Assembly: GCA_900555715.1 (NCBI GenBank)
Contig: USMC01000004.1
Location: 36,181 to 100,180, forward strand
Origin: an uncultured Porphyromonadaceae bacterium
Lineage (GTDB): Bacteria > Bacteroidota > Bacteroidia > Bacteroidales > Muribaculaceae
DNA: 64,000 nt
Direction of reading: 5' to 3'
In this document: piece after piece, positions 53,655 through 62,802 of the stretch
Position numbering within the stretch: the first letter of the stretch is position 1
How the letters are laid out: the number at the start of each line of letters is the position of its first letter
Position numbers and translations under genes: made by a program
Notes under the pieces: generated by a model
The model's input: only the letters and a program-made list of their open reading frames with translations
Told to the model about the DNA's origin: nothing
Database searches by the model: none

Positions 53655-54218
53655 CTATTTGTTGTTGTATTTGCACATGGCGTTGCCTATGCCGGCGAGC
53701 ACACATTCGCGGATGGCGTCGCAAGCAATACCTATACGCTCTCTTATGGCGGGCATTTCGTCGGAAGGGAAGTGCCCGAGCACATAGTCGATCTGTGTGC
53801 CGCGGGGAAACTCATTGCCTATGCCGAAACGCAGGCGCGGATAGGCGTCGGTCTTGAGCATCAGCGCTATGTTTTTGAGCCCGTTGTGTCCGGCGTCGCT
53901 GCCGCGTCCCTTGATGCGTATGGCGCCGAGAGGCAGCGCTATGTCGTCGACCACGACGAGGATGTTGTCGAGCTCGATGTTTTCCTGGTCTTTCCAGTAG
54001 CGCACGGCATTGCCGCTCAGATTCATGTAGGTCGACGGTTTGAGGAGAATCACTTCCTGGTTTTTGAATCGTCCCCGACCCACATCGCCGTAGCGCGCTG
54101 TGGAAAAATTAATATTGGACGCCTCTGCCAAGGCGTCCAATATCATGAATCCGATGTTGTGGCGGGTACCGCGATATTCATCGCCTATGTTACCCAGCCC
54201 AACAATAAGGTGTTTCAA
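53655..54218 (-). CDS. pth: Peptidyl-tRNA hydrolase
   Basis: 187 residues. Key motifs: GLGNIGDEYRGTRHNIGF with the catalytic His, the NLSGNAV box, DDIALPLGAIRIKGRGSDAGHNGLKNI. It frees tRNA from peptidyl-tRNA. It lies 2 bases from rplY, a common pair. Confidence 0.95.
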   Translation of the reverse strand: MKHLIVGLGNIGDEYRGTRHNIGFMILDALAEASNINFSTARYGDVGRGRFKNQEVILLKPSTYMNLSGNAVRYWKDQENIELDNILVVVDDIALPLGAIRIKGRGSDAGHNGLKNIALMLKTDAYPRLRFGIGNEFPRGTQIDYVLGHFPSDEMPAIRERIGIACDAIRECVLAGIGNAMCKYNNK

Positions 54219-54220
54219 AA

Positions 54221-54868
54221 TTATGCGTTGGTAGCAGCGGCACCACGGGCGGCACGGGTGAGCTGTACGGCGCAGACGACTGCGTTCTTGGCGTTGACGA
54301 GTTCGAGTCCTTCGATGTGGATGTCGCCTACGGCAAGGCTCTTGCCAAGACCGAGGTTGTCGACGTTGATTACAAGGCGCTCGGGGATTGCGGTGTAGGG
54401 TGCGCGTACTTTGAGTTTCTTCATCGAAAGGGTGAGCTTACCACCGGCTTTCACACCTTCTGCATGACCTTCGAGCTTGACGGGAACTTCAATGACAACG
54501 GGTTTGTCTTCTTTCACTTCGAGGAGGTCGATGTGGAGGATGTTGTCTTTGACGGGGTGGAACTGGATGTCTTTGAGGACAGCCATGCGTTTTTCACCGT
54601 TAAGGGTGAGTTCTATCGCGAAGATGTCGGGTGTATAGATGAGCTTGCGCACGTCGTCGTTCTTTACGAGAAGATCGGTTGTGATGAGACCTTTGCCGTT
54701 GCCGATTTCAACAATTTTCTCGCCGGCTTTCAGTGCTCCGGAGTAGGGGAGGTCGATGATTGCGCCGCCGTTGAGAACAACGGGGATGAGGTTTTCTGCG
54801 CGCAGTGCTTTTGCTGCTTTCTTGCCGAGGTTAGTGCGGGGCTCGGCTGCAAGTTTGAATACTTTCAT
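54221..54868 (-). CDS. rplY: 50S ribosomal protein L25/CTC family
   Basis: 215 residues from the ATG at 54868. The L25 domain has LAAEPRTNLGKKAAKALRAENLIPVVLNGG, and a second beta-rich CTC domain follows (LEVKEDKPVVIEVPVKLEGHAEGVKAGG). It binds 5S rRNA. The leader of about 75 bases contains a perfect hairpin (54895-54919). Confidence 0.93.
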   Translation of the reverse strand: MKVFKLAAEPRTNLGKKAAKALRAENLIPVVLNGGAIIDLPYSGALKAGEKIVEIGNGKGLITTDLLVKNDDVRKLIYTPDIFAIELTLNGEKRMAVLKDIQFHPVKDNILHIDLLEVKEDKPVVIEVPVKLEGHAEGVKAGGKLTLSMKKLKVRAPYTAIPERLVINVDNLGLGKSLAVGDIHIEGLELVNAKNAVVCAVQLTRAARGAAATNA

Positions 54869-54894
54869 TGCAATTAATTTTTTTGTGTTACTCA

Positions 54895-54919
54895 AAATTA
54901 AGACTCTGCTTCTTAATTT
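54895..54919 (-). promoter_or_regulatory. Perfect hairpin in the rplY leader
   Basis: AAATTAAGA and TCTTAATTT form a perfect 9-bp stem with a 7-base loop, 27 bases before the start codon. It could be a regulatory element, for example a site for L25 itself. Confidence 0.45.
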
Positions 54920-54948
54920 CCCATCACACGGGATGCTAAAAAGCGCCG

Positions 54949-54956
54949 CAAAGGTA
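54949..54956 (-). promoter_or_regulatory. -7 element of the rplY promoter
   Basis: TACCTTTG on the - strand fits TAnnTTTG; the leader to the ATG at 54868 is about 75 bases. A weak CTTG lies near the -33 position. Confidence 0.6.
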
Positions 54957-55020
54957 AGCTTTTTTTCGCAGATATGCAAGTTTTCGATTTCTACTTCGCG
55001 TTAACTTCGCAAATTCTTTG

Positions 55021-55028
55021 TAATTTTG
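55021..55028 (+). promoter_or_regulatory. -7 element for the GH5 lipoprotein gene
   Basis: TAATTTTG fits TAnnTTTG and lies 24 bases before the ATG at 55053, which excludes the upstream TTG at 55026 as start. Confidence 0.6.
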
Positions 55029-55052
55029 CCGCTCATAATAACCGTAATACCA

Positions 55053-56477
55053 ATGAAAGCCTTTCTGAAATATCTTTTCCTTGCATCAGTAGCCATTATT
55101 GCCGCTGCTTGCGGCAGTCCGTCCGATTCGGGCGAGCCGTCTGTACCTCTCAGCGTTGACAAAAACAGTGTTGAATTCGAAGCTGCCGGAGGAACACTAC
55201 AGGTAAGAGTCGACGCCGCTTCCGAGCCGGTTGTGCGCCGGTCGGATATTTGGTTTTCCGCTGAGTGCGAGGCGTCGGGAAAGTCGTGGACTGTTCAGAT
55301 AAGCGCTACCGCCAATACTGGCGTTCAGGGGCGTACCGGCAAGCTCAGTGTGCTCTCAGGAGGCGAGTCGGCTGAGATCATAGTGTCTCAGAAAGGGTAT
55401 GCCGCCTCTGACGACAGACCGATAGTAGGCGAAAGCGCCGAAGAAGCTCTTAAAAATATTGTAATAGGCTATAATATCGGCAATTCGCTCGAATCGACAG
55501 GCGGAGAGACCGCATGGGGCAATCCGGCGATATCGCAGAAGTTTGTCGACGGTATCGCTGCCGCCGGATTCAATGCCGTCCGCATTCCGTGCGCGTGGAA
55601 TCAATATGTTATCGAGCAGAAAGCACCTTATATTATCAGCCCCGAATGGATGGCGAGGGTGAAAGAGGTTGTCGACTATGCGATGGCTAAAGATATGTAT
55701 GTCATTCTCAATTGCCATTGGGATGGCGGATGGCTCGAAGTTCACGCCAACGAAAGAGATATGGATGCTGTCGCCGAAAAAGAACGCTGTCTGTGGACTC
55801 AGATAGCGACAGCTTTCGCCGACTACGGCAGCAGGCTCATTTTCGCAGGGAATAACGAGATACGTAATAAAGTCGGTGACAATGAAAAATGGGGCAGTCC
55901 GGATGCCGGTGAGCGCCGTGCTCTGCTTAAATACAACCAGACCTTTGTCGATGCCGTAAGGGCTACCGGAGGCGGTAACGCTACAAGAAATCTTGTCGTG
56001 CAGCCGTGGTGCTGCAATCCCTGGTATGCTCTGTCTGATTTCGATCTTCCGTCCGATCCTTCGGCTGGGCATCTGATGGTGGAGGTGCACTATTATGAGC
56101 CGATGGACTTCAGCCATTCCGCCGACAATGTCCGCAAATGGGGACACCGCAAGGGTTATACTGACGTGACGACCTGCCAGGAAGACTATGTCGACAAGCT
56201 TTTCGGAAACATCAGGGCTGCTTTCGCCGACAAGGGCATTCCCGTCGTTCTCGGTGAATACGGCACGGTATGCCATTCGACAACCGAAGCCGATGTGATG
56301 GAGTCGGAAGCCTACTATCTTGAATACGTCACACGTGCGGCACGCACCAACGGTTTCGCACCGTTCTACTGGGACAACGGGCAGCCACGTGTGGGAATGT
56401 TTGGCATCTTGGACCGAACCGACGGTTCTGTGGCAGTGCCGCACATGCTCGCCGGTCTGATGGCAGGTACTGAATGA
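55053..56477 (+). CDS. BACON-domain GH5 (cellulase-family) lipoprotein
   Basis: 474 residues with lipobox IIAAAC (Cys20). A BACON domain (about 30-115, LSVDKNSVEFEAAGGTLQVRV) precedes a GH5 catalytic domain. Catalytic Glu269 lies in FAGNNEIRN and Glu402 in VVLGEYG; WNIHNCHWDGGW-like residues (ILNCHWDGGW) line the cleft. It should hydrolyse a beta-linked glycan such as beta-glucan or mannan. No SusC/SusD pair is nearby, so it is not part of a standard utilisation locus. Confidence 0.9.
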   Translation: MKAFLKYLFLASVAIIAAACGSPSDSGEPSVPLSVDKNSVEFEAAGGTLQVRVDAASEPVVRRSDIWFSAECEASGKSWTVQISATANTGVQGRTGKLSVLSGGESAEIIVSQKGYAASDDRPIVGESAEEALKNIVIGYNIGNSLESTGGETAWGNPAISQKFVDGIAAAGFNAVRIPCAWNQYVIEQKAPYIISPEWMARVKEVVDYAMAKDMYVILNCHWDGGWLEVHANERDMDAVAEKERCLWTQIATAFADYGSRLIFAGNNEIRNKVGDNEKWGSPDAGERRALLKYNQTFVDAVRATGGGNATRNLVVQPWCCNPWYALSDFDLPSDPSAGHLMVEVHYYEPMDFSHSADNVRKWGHRKGYTDVTTCQEDYVDKLFGNIRAAFADKGIPVVLGEYGTVCHSTTEADVMESEAYYLEYVTRAARTNGFAPFYWDNGQPRVGMFGILDRTDGSVAVPHMLAGLMAGTE

Positions 56478-56587
56478 ACCCCGCCGTAGGCACCGCGGAT
56501 GTCGCGAGTTTTTCCGAGTTGAGTTATTTTTTGTTAAGCGCTCGTCTATAAGACTTGATTTAGTTAATTATTTTTAGCAAAAATAGT

Positions 56588-56595
56588 TAACTTTG
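56588..56595 (+). promoter_or_regulatory. -7 element of the nqr operon promoter
   Basis: TAACTTTG lies 30 bases before the nqrA ATG. The -33 region is A+T-rich, without a clear TTTG. Confidence 0.6.
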
Positions 56596-56625
56596 CGCCA
56601 CATAAGAAATTATTAACTCATAATC

Positions 56626-57969
56626 ATGAATCTAAAGCTCACAAAGGGCTTGAAACTCAACATAGCAGGCGACCTTAAACAGGCCGACCAGAAGCCGGTG
56701 GCGCTCGATGTGTCGAAATTTGCCATTACCCCCGACGACTATGAAGGTTTTGTGCCAAAACTTGCAATAAAAGAAGGCGATATGGTTGCCGAAGGCACTC
56801 CGTTGCTGTTCGACAAGAATCATCCCGACATGAAGCTCGTTTCGCCCGTTCCGGGCAAGGTGACAGCCGTTGTCCGCGGCGAACGTCGAAAGATACTGCG
56901 TGTCGAAATTGAAAAAGGAGTATCGGACGTCGCTGCTCCGCAGTTGCCCGCAGCTACCGATGAGGCATCCGCGCGTCAGTTTCTCGCTCAGAGCGGTCTT
57001 CTTGCGCTGATGCGCCGTCGTCCCTATGCCATCGTGCCGGATCCGTCCGACGAGGTGCGCGACATCTTCGTCAGCGCTCTCGATGAGGCGCCGCTCGCAG
57101 TGTCGCCTGTCGTTTTCGAACATATTTTTACCAAAGCCGACTATGAAGCCGGCGTTGCGCTGCTGTCGAAGATAACAAAAGGGAAAATTTATTTCTCCCA
57201 TGGCGCTGAATGGTTCCAGGGCGACATCGCCGGTGCGGAGATGGTAGAGGTGACAGGTCCTTTCCCGTCGAGCAATCCCGGTGTGCAGGCTGCGAATATC
57301 AAGCCTGTCAACAAAGGCGAAGTTATCTGGATGCTCGATCTTCCCACGCTCGGACGCATAGGACGTCTTGCCGCAACGGGCAAGCCTGAGTGGCGCACGC
57401 TCGTCGCTGTATGCGGTCCGGAGGTGTCGAAGCCGGGGCTTGTGGAAGTGCCTGTCGGTGCCGCTGTAGCACCCCTTCTTGCCGGAAGGCTTGCCGACAG
57501 CATCCATCACCGTCGCATTGTCAGCGGCAATGTGCTGGTAGGCTCGGCTGTAGATCCGGACGAAGGATATATCCGCTATCCCTATGTGCAGCTCACGGTC
57601 ATTGCTGAAGGCGACGACCGCAACGAATTCATGGGATGGGCGTCGCTGTCGCCTAAAAAAATGAGCGAGAGTCCGAGTTTCCCCGGACATTTCCTCAGCA
57701 AGCTTTTCCGGCCGGACGCTCGCCTCAACGGCAGCCGCAGGGCTATGATAATGAGCGGGCAATACGATAAGATGTTGCCTATGGATATTCTGACCGAATA
57801 CCTTGTCAAGGCAATTCTCGCGGGCAATATCGACGACATGGAGAAGCTCGGCATCTATGAGGTGGCTCCGGAAGATTTCGCCGCCGCAGAATATGCCGAT
57901 ACATCGAAGCTGCCGCTCCAGCAGATTGTCCGCGACGGACTCGACTATTTGCGTAAAGAACTTGAATAG
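56626..57969 (+). CDS. nqrA: Na+-translocating NADH:quinone reductase subunit A
   Basis: 447 residues. The N-terminal segment KLTKGLKLNIAGDLKQ and the biotin/lipoyl-like region GDMVAEGTPLLFDKNHPDMKLVSPVPGKVTAV are typical of NqrA, the soluble subunit that helps bind quinone. First gene of the complete nqrABCDEF set. Confidence 0.96.
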   Translation: MNLKLTKGLKLNIAGDLKQADQKPVALDVSKFAITPDDYEGFVPKLAIKEGDMVAEGTPLLFDKNHPDMKLVSPVPGKVTAVVRGERRKILRVEIEKGVSDVAAPQLPAATDEASARQFLAQSGLLALMRRRPYAIVPDPSDEVRDIFVSALDEAPLAVSPVVFEHIFTKADYEAGVALLSKITKGKIYFSHGAEWFQGDIAGAEMVEVTGPFPSSNPGVQAANIKPVNKGEVIWMLDLPTLGRIGRLAATGKPEWRTLVAVCGPEVSKPGLVEVPVGAAVAPLLAGRLADSIHHRRIVSGNVLVGSAVDPDEGYIRYPYVQLTVIAEGDDRNEFMGWASLSPKKMSESPSFPGHFLSKLFRPDARLNGSRRAMIMSGQYDKMLPMDILTEYLVKAILAGNIDDMEKLGIYEVAPEDFAAAEYADTSKLPLQQIVRDGLDYLRKELE

Positions 57970-57977
57970 CTATCACA

Positions 57978-59189
57978 ATGTCAACATTAAGAAATTTCCT
58001 CGACCGCATAAAGCCGGCTTTTGAGAAAGAAGGAAAGCTCCATGCATTCCACTCGGTCTACGAGGGCATGGAAAGCTTCCTCTACACGCCAAATACGACG
58101 TCGGCACGCACACGCGCCGTGCAGATACACGACAGCATAGATTCCAAGCGCACAATGATTATTGTGGTGCTCGCACTTATGCCGTGCTTCTTTTTCGGCA
58201 TGTATAACACCGGCTATCAGCATTGGCTCGCCCTCGGAGAGACATCTTTCCCGTTCTGGCAGCTTATGCTCTATGGCTTTCTCACCATTCTGCCGCGTGT
58301 CCTTGTAGCTTATATTGTCGGACTCGGCATAGAGTTTGCCGCCGCACAGATCAAGCATGAGGAAATCCAGGAAGGATTCCTCGTCACGGGCATTCTCGTG
58401 CCGATGATATGCCCTGCGGAAGTACCTCTGTGGATGCTCGCCGTCGCTGTGGCATTCGCCGTGATATTCGCCAAGGAGGTATTCGGCGGCACAGGCTATA
58501 ATGTGCTCAACATCGCTCTCGTCACCCGAGCATTCCTTTTCTTCGCCTATCCGGCGCAGATGTCCGGCGACAAGGTATATGTCGCATCAGGTACTCCCTT
58601 CGGCTACGGCACAGCGCTTCCCGACGGCTTCACCGGTGCGACACCACTCGGTGAGCTCGCCACACAGGCAGCCGGAACACCCCTCACCGGAATTACAGGG
58701 CAGCCTATCACAGCCTTAGACGCCTTCCTCGGCTTCATTCCCGGTTCGTTCGGCGAGACCTCCACGCTGTGCATCCTCATAGGCGGTGCGATACTGCTCG
58801 CCGCAGGCATAGCTTCGTGGCGCATAATCGTCTCGGTCTTCGCCGGCGGTCTTCTGATGTCGGTGGTAGCGAATGCGTTTGCATCGCCCACATATCCGGC
58901 ATCCTATCTCAGCCCTGAGTATCAGTTGCTTCTCGGTGGCTTTGCCTTCGCGGCAGTGTTCATGGCTACCGACCCGGTGACGGCGGCACGCACAAATACA
59001 GGCAAATATATCTATGGTTTCCTCATAGGCGTGATTGCGATTGTCATTCGTACCTACAACAACGGCTACCCCGAGGGTGCCATGCTTGCCGTGCTGCTTA
59101 TGAACTGCTTCGCGCCTCTGATCGACTGGTGCGTCGTACACGCCAATATGGCACGCCGTATGCGCCGCCTCAACGCTAAAACTGAATGA
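57978..59189 (+). CDS. nqrB: Na+-translocating NADH:quinone reductase subunit B
   Basis: 403 residues and about ten membrane helices. The flavinylation motif DGFTGATPL carries the Thr that binds FMN. The subunit holds FMN and riboflavin and forms the Na+ path. The gap from nqrA is 8 bases. Confidence 0.96.
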   Translation: MSTLRNFLDRIKPAFEKEGKLHAFHSVYEGMESFLYTPNTTSARTRAVQIHDSIDSKRTMIIVVLALMPCFFFGMYNTGYQHWLALGETSFPFWQLMLYGFLTILPRVLVAYIVGLGIEFAAAQIKHEEIQEGFLVTGILVPMICPAEVPLWMLAVAVAFAVIFAKEVFGGTGYNVLNIALVTRAFLFFAYPAQMSGDKVYVASGTPFGYGTALPDGFTGATPLGELATQAAGTPLTGITGQPITALDAFLGFIPGSFGETSTLCILIGGAILLAAGIASWRIIVSVFAGGLLMSVVANAFASPTYPASYLSPEYQLLLGGFAFAAVFMATDPVTAARTNTGKYIYGFLIGVIAIVIRTYNNGYPEGAMLAVLLMNCFAPLIDWCVVHANMARRMRRLNAKTE

Positions 59190-59193
59190 TATC

Positions 59194-59901
59194 ATGAATA
59201 AGCAGAGCAATACATACACAATAATATATATTATCGTGTTGGTGGTGCTTGTCGGAACAGCGCTCGCCATAACTTCGATATCGCTCCACGACCGCCAGCA
59301 GGCAAATGCCGACGCCGACAAGATGCGTCAGATTCTTGCCAGCGTCAACATCCCGACAGATAACTCGGATGTAGTGGGCAAGTATAATGAAACAGTCACC
59401 TCTACATTCGTTGTCGACAGCAAAGGAAACAAAGTCGCCGACGCTGCTCCGGCATTCGACATCGATGTAGCCGCACAGTCCAAGGACAACCCTGACGAAC
59501 GCCTCCTGCCCGTCTATGAGTGCAATATCGACGGGTCTGTGAAATATGTCCTGCCGATGTACGGCGCCGGTCTGTGGGGTCCCATCTGGGGATATATATC
59601 CGTCGATGCCGACGGCTCCACGATCTACGGTGCATATTTCGACCACGAAGGCGAAACCCCCGGTCTCGGCGCGGAAATCGCCAAACCGGCATTCTCCGGA
59701 CAGTTCAAAGGACGTAAGCTTTTCAAAGAAGGTACTTTCGTCCCTGTTGAGGTGGTAAAGAAAGGACAGAAACCTGCCGGAAACGCCGATTATGTCGATG
59801 GCATATCCGGCGGCACAATCACAAGCAAAGGCGTCGGGGCTATGATAGATAACTGCGTTTCGCCATACGCGCCTTTCCTTGAATCACTCTCTAACAAATA
59901 A
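59194..59901 (+). CDS. nqrC: Na+-translocating NADH:quinone reductase subunit C
   Basis: 235 residues. One N-terminal helix (about 10-29) and a periplasmic FMN domain. The flavinylation site reads D202-G-I-S-G-G-T208, with Gly where most have Ala. FMN would be attached by ApbE, which is not encoded in this window. Confidence 0.96.
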   Translation: MNKQSNTYTIIYIIVLVVLVGTALAITSISLHDRQQANADADKMRQILASVNIPTDNSDVVGKYNETVTSTFVVDSKGNKVADAAPAFDIDVAAQSKDNPDERLLPVYECNIDGSVKYVLPMYGAGLWGPIWGYISVDADGSTIYGAYFDHEGETPGLGAEIAKPAFSGQFKGRKLFKEGTFVPVEVVKKGQKPAGNADYVDGISGGTITSKGVGAMIDNCVSPYAPFLESLSNK

Positions 59902-59912
59902 AACCTGAAGAT

Positions 59913-60527
59913 ATGTCGAATAAAAGCGTTTTATTTAATCCGTTCTCAAAGAACAACCCGGTGCTGGTGCAGATTCTGGGCATCTGCTCTGTTCTCGCCG
60001 TCACCACCAAGCTTGAGCCGGCACTTGTCATGGGCATCTCGGTGACAGCCGTATTAGCCTTCAGCAACGTCATCATATCGCTCATCCGCAAGACCATTCC
60101 TACGAATATACGCATCATTGTCCAGCTTGTTGTCGTCGCCGGGCTCGTCGTCATCGTCTCCCAGCTCCTTCAGGCTTATGCCTACGACGTCAGCCGTCAG
60201 CTGTCGGTGTTCATCGGACTCATCATCACCAACTGCATTCTGATGGGACGTCTCGAAGCCTTCGCTATGGCAAACCGTCCCTGGGCGAGCTTCCTCGACG
60301 GCATCGGCAACGGCATCGGCTACAGCATCATCCTCGTCATAGTGGCTTTCTTCCGCGAGCTACTCGGCTCCGGAACTCTCTTCGGCTATCAGGTGGTGCC
60401 GCAGTGCGTCTACGACGCCGGATATGTCAACAACGGACTTATGATTCTGCCGCCTATGGCGCTCATCGTAGTGGCATGCATCATCTGGGTTCACAGAAGT
60501 TTCAACAAAGAACTACAGGACAAGTAA
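59913..60527 (+). CDS. nqrD: Na+-translocating NADH:quinone reductase subunit D
   Basis: 204 residues, six helices. Conserved cysteines in LGICSVLAV and ITNCILMGR are those that share the intramembrane iron centre with NqrE. Confidence 0.96.
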   Translation: MSNKSVLFNPFSKNNPVLVQILGICSVLAVTTKLEPALVMGISVTAVLAFSNVIISLIRKTIPTNIRIIVQLVVVAGLVVIVSQLLQAYAYDVSRQLSVFIGLIITNCILMGRLEAFAMANRPWASFLDGIGNGIGYSIILVIVAFFRELLGSGTLFGYQVVPQCVYDAGYVNNGLMILPPMALIVVACIIWVHRSFNKELQDK

Positions 60528-60549
60528 ACACCGCTAACATAAACCTACA

Positions 60550-61167
60550 ATGGAAAATCTTAATCTGTTCATAAGGTCGATTTTCATCGACAACATGATA
60601 TTCGCCTACTTCCTCGGCATGTGCTCCTTCATTGCCGTGAGCAAGGATGTGAAGACAGCATTCGGGCTTGGCATAGCGGTGACCTTCATGCTCACCATCA
60701 CGCTTCCCATCAACTATTTTCTCAACACCTACGTTCTCTCCCCCGGAGCGCTTAAATGGCTTGGCGCCGAATATGCCGACGTCGACCTGAGCTTCCTCTC
60801 GCTGATAGTCTTCATCGCCGTCATTGCCTCGATGACTCAGCTTGTGGAGATGGTGGTCGAGAAATATTCGCCGGCATTATACTCGTCGCTCGGCATCTTC
60901 CTGCCGCTCATAGCCGTTAACTGCGCCATCCTCGGCGGTTCGCTCTTCATGCAGCAGCGAGGCTTCGACAGCGGATGGACAGCGCTCTGCGCCGGCTCCG
61001 GATGGGGCATCGGATGGCTGCTTGCCATAACAGCAGTCGCTGCCGTCCGCGAGCGCGTGGCACAGTACTCAAACGTGCCGGCGCCTCTGCGTGGCGTCGG
61101 CATCACATTCATCATCACCGCACTCATGGGCATCGCTTTTATGAGTTTCCTCGGTATTAAGCTCTGA
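60550..61167 (+). CDS. nqrE: Na+-translocating NADH:quinone reductase subunit E
   Basis: 205 residues, six helices in a topology inverted relative to NqrD. Cysteines lie in LGMCSFIAVS and VNCAILGGS. A 22-base gap separates it from nqrD. Confidence 0.96.
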   Translation: MENLNLFIRSIFIDNMIFAYFLGMCSFIAVSKDVKTAFGLGIAVTFMLTITLPINYFLNTYVLSPGALKWLGAEYADVDLSFLSLIVFIAVIASMTQLVEMVVEKYSPALYSSLGIFLPLIAVNCAILGGSLFMQQRGFDSGWTALCAGSGWGIGWLLAITAVAAVRERVAQYSNVPAPLRGVGITFIITALMGIAFMSFLGIKL

Positions 61168-61172
61168 CAGTC

Positions 61173-62486
61173 ATGAATACAGCAAATATTCTCTTCTGTA
61201 GCCTCGGAACAGCCGGTTGGCACACTCTCATTGCCGGTGTCGGCTTTTTCCTTGGCGTGACTCTTCTCCTCGTCATTATCCTGCTCGTAGCCAAGAAATA
61301 TCTTGTGCAGAGCGGACCGGTAGAAATAACAATTCTCAACGACGACCGCAAGGTGACGGCAGAAGCCGGAAAGTCGCTGCTGTCTACTATGGCAGACTGC
61401 AACGTCTTCCTCCCCAGCGCGTGCGGCGGCAAAGGCAGCTGCGGACAGTGCCGCCTGCAGGTGGAGCAGGGCGGTGGCGACCCGCTGCCGACCGAAGCTG
61501 TGCATTTCACCCGCAAGGAGTTGAAAGACCACTGGAGGCTCGCCTGTCAGGTGAAGGTAAAAAACAATCTCGACATCCGCATCCCTGCCGGCGCGCTCAA
61601 CGTCAAGGAATGGGAATGCGAAGTGGTGTCCAACCGCAACGTGGCGACATTCATCAAGGAATTCATCGTCGCGCTTCCCCCGGGCGAGCACATGGACTTC
61701 ATCCCCGGCTCGTACGCGCAGATCAAGATTCCGCCATACGAGATGGACTACGACAAGGATATCGACAAGTCTCTTATCGGCGACGAATATCTGCCGGCAT
61801 GGCAGAAGTTCGGGCTCTTCGGACTCAAATGCAAAAACACGGAGACCACCGTCCGCGCATATTCGATGGCAAACTATCCCGCCGAAGGCGACCGCATCAT
61901 GCTCACTGTCCGCATTGCCACACCGCCTTTCAAACCGAAGCCGCAGGTAGGATTCCAGGACGTCATGCCGGGCATCGCGTCCAGCTATATCTTCTCGCTC
62001 AAGCCTGGCGACAAAGTGCTCATGAGCGGACCTTACGGAGACTTCCATCCCATATTCGACAGCGATAAGGAAATGATGTGGATCGGCGGCGGTGCCGGCA
62101 TGGCTCCTCTCCGCGCGCAGATCATGCACATGACAAAGACGCTCAAGACAACAAACCGAAAGATGAACTTCTTCTACGGTGCCCGTGCGCTCAACGAAGT
62201 GTTCTATCTCAACGATTTCCTACAGCTGGAGAAGGAATTCCCCAACTTCAAGTTCCATCTCGCCCTCGACCGACCCGATCCTGCCGCCGATGCAGCAGGT
62301 GTGAAGTACACTCCCGGATTCGTGCATCAGGTGATCTACAACAACTACCTCAAAGACCACGAAAGCCCCGAGGACATCGAATACTACATGTGCGGTCCCG
62401 GTCCGATGAGCAACGCCGTCAACACCATGCTCGACCAGCTCGGAGTCGACCCCGTCAACATCCACTACGACAACTTCGGCGGCTGA
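61173..62486 (+). CDS. nqrF: Na+-translocating NADH:quinone reductase subunit F
   Basis: 437 residues. A membrane helix (about 13-38), a [2Fe-2S] ferredoxin domain with Cys in SACGGKGSCGQC and LACQ, an FAD domain (RAYSMANYP) and an NADH domain (GGGAGMAPLRAQI). It takes electrons from NADH. The strong terminator at 62522-62562 follows. Confidence 0.97.
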   Translation: MNTANILFCSLGTAGWHTLIAGVGFFLGVTLLLVIILLVAKKYLVQSGPVEITILNDDRKVTAEAGKSLLSTMADCNVFLPSACGGKGSCGQCRLQVEQGGGDPLPTEAVHFTRKELKDHWRLACQVKVKNNLDIRIPAGALNVKEWECEVVSNRNVATFIKEFIVALPPGEHMDFIPGSYAQIKIPPYEMDYDKDIDKSLIGDEYLPAWQKFGLFGLKCKNTETTVRAYSMANYPAEGDRIMLTVRIATPPFKPKPQVGFQDVMPGIASSYIFSLKPGDKVLMSGPYGDFHPIFDSDKEMMWIGGGAGMAPLRAQIMHMTKTLKTTNRKMNFFYGARALNEVFYLNDFLQLEKEFPNFKFHLALDRPDPAADAAGVKYTPGFVHQVIYNNYLKDHESPEDIEYYMCGPGPMSNAVNTMLDQLGVDPVNIHYDNFGG

Positions 62487-62521
62487 CAACAGCCCATCCG
62501 ATTTTCAACATCCCGTATAAC

Positions 62522-62562
62522 CGCCTCCGAGAGCATCACCTCGCTCCCGGAGGCGCTTTTTT
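62522..62562 (+). terminator. Intrinsic terminator of the nqr operon
   Basis: CGCCTCCG (62522-62529) pairs with CGGAGGCG (62548-62555), with extra pairing possible in the loop, followed by six T. Confidence 0.9.
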
Positions 62563-62766
62563 GCTTCTTTTCTCCTGTTGGTAAGGCATCCGGATGGAAT
62601 ATCTTGAGATAGAGAAAAATTACAAAATTACGAAAGTCAGTGTTCCGATTGGGAGACTTTGCCTTTTGGAGCCCCTGTTTATATTGAATATGATAGTGTA
62701 GAATAAGCGTCTTTCATAACCAGCGGAGCAGTTAGTTCAGCAACCGGAAATACTATGACCTCTGTG
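62563..62766. other. Non-coding stretch between nqrF and the edge gene
   Basis: With the terminator and the 12-base repeats on its sides, the gap from 62487 to 62797 is 311 bases. This middle part is A+T-rich and I see no gene, RNA or clear promoter in it. On the - strand a frame past the repeats stays open for about 30 codons, possibly a lost tail of the edge gene. Confidence 0.5.
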
Positions 62767-62802
62767 TTCTGACCTATCTTCTGACCTATCTTCTGACCTA
62801 TT
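62767..62802. repeat. Three tandem 12-base repeats at the end of the edge gene
   Basis: TTCTGACCTATC is repeated at 62767-62778 and 62779-62790, and as TTCTGACCTATT at 62791-62802. The third copy contains the stop codon of the - strand gene (CTA at 62798-62800). In another - strand frame each unit encodes IGQK. Confidence 0.9.

Noticed and set aside
55356..56444. A 362-codon open frame on the - strand
   Set aside because: It is antisense to the GH5 gene; no family resemblance.
55053..56477. A polysaccharide utilisation locus around the GH5 gene
   Set aside because: No SusC/SusD pair, sensor or further glycoside hydrolases lie next to it.
60837..62129. A 430-codon open frame on the - strand
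   Set aside because: It is antisense to nqrE and nqrF and shows no motifs.
62767..62802. A CRISPR array
   Set aside because: The repeats are 12 bases long with no spacers between them.
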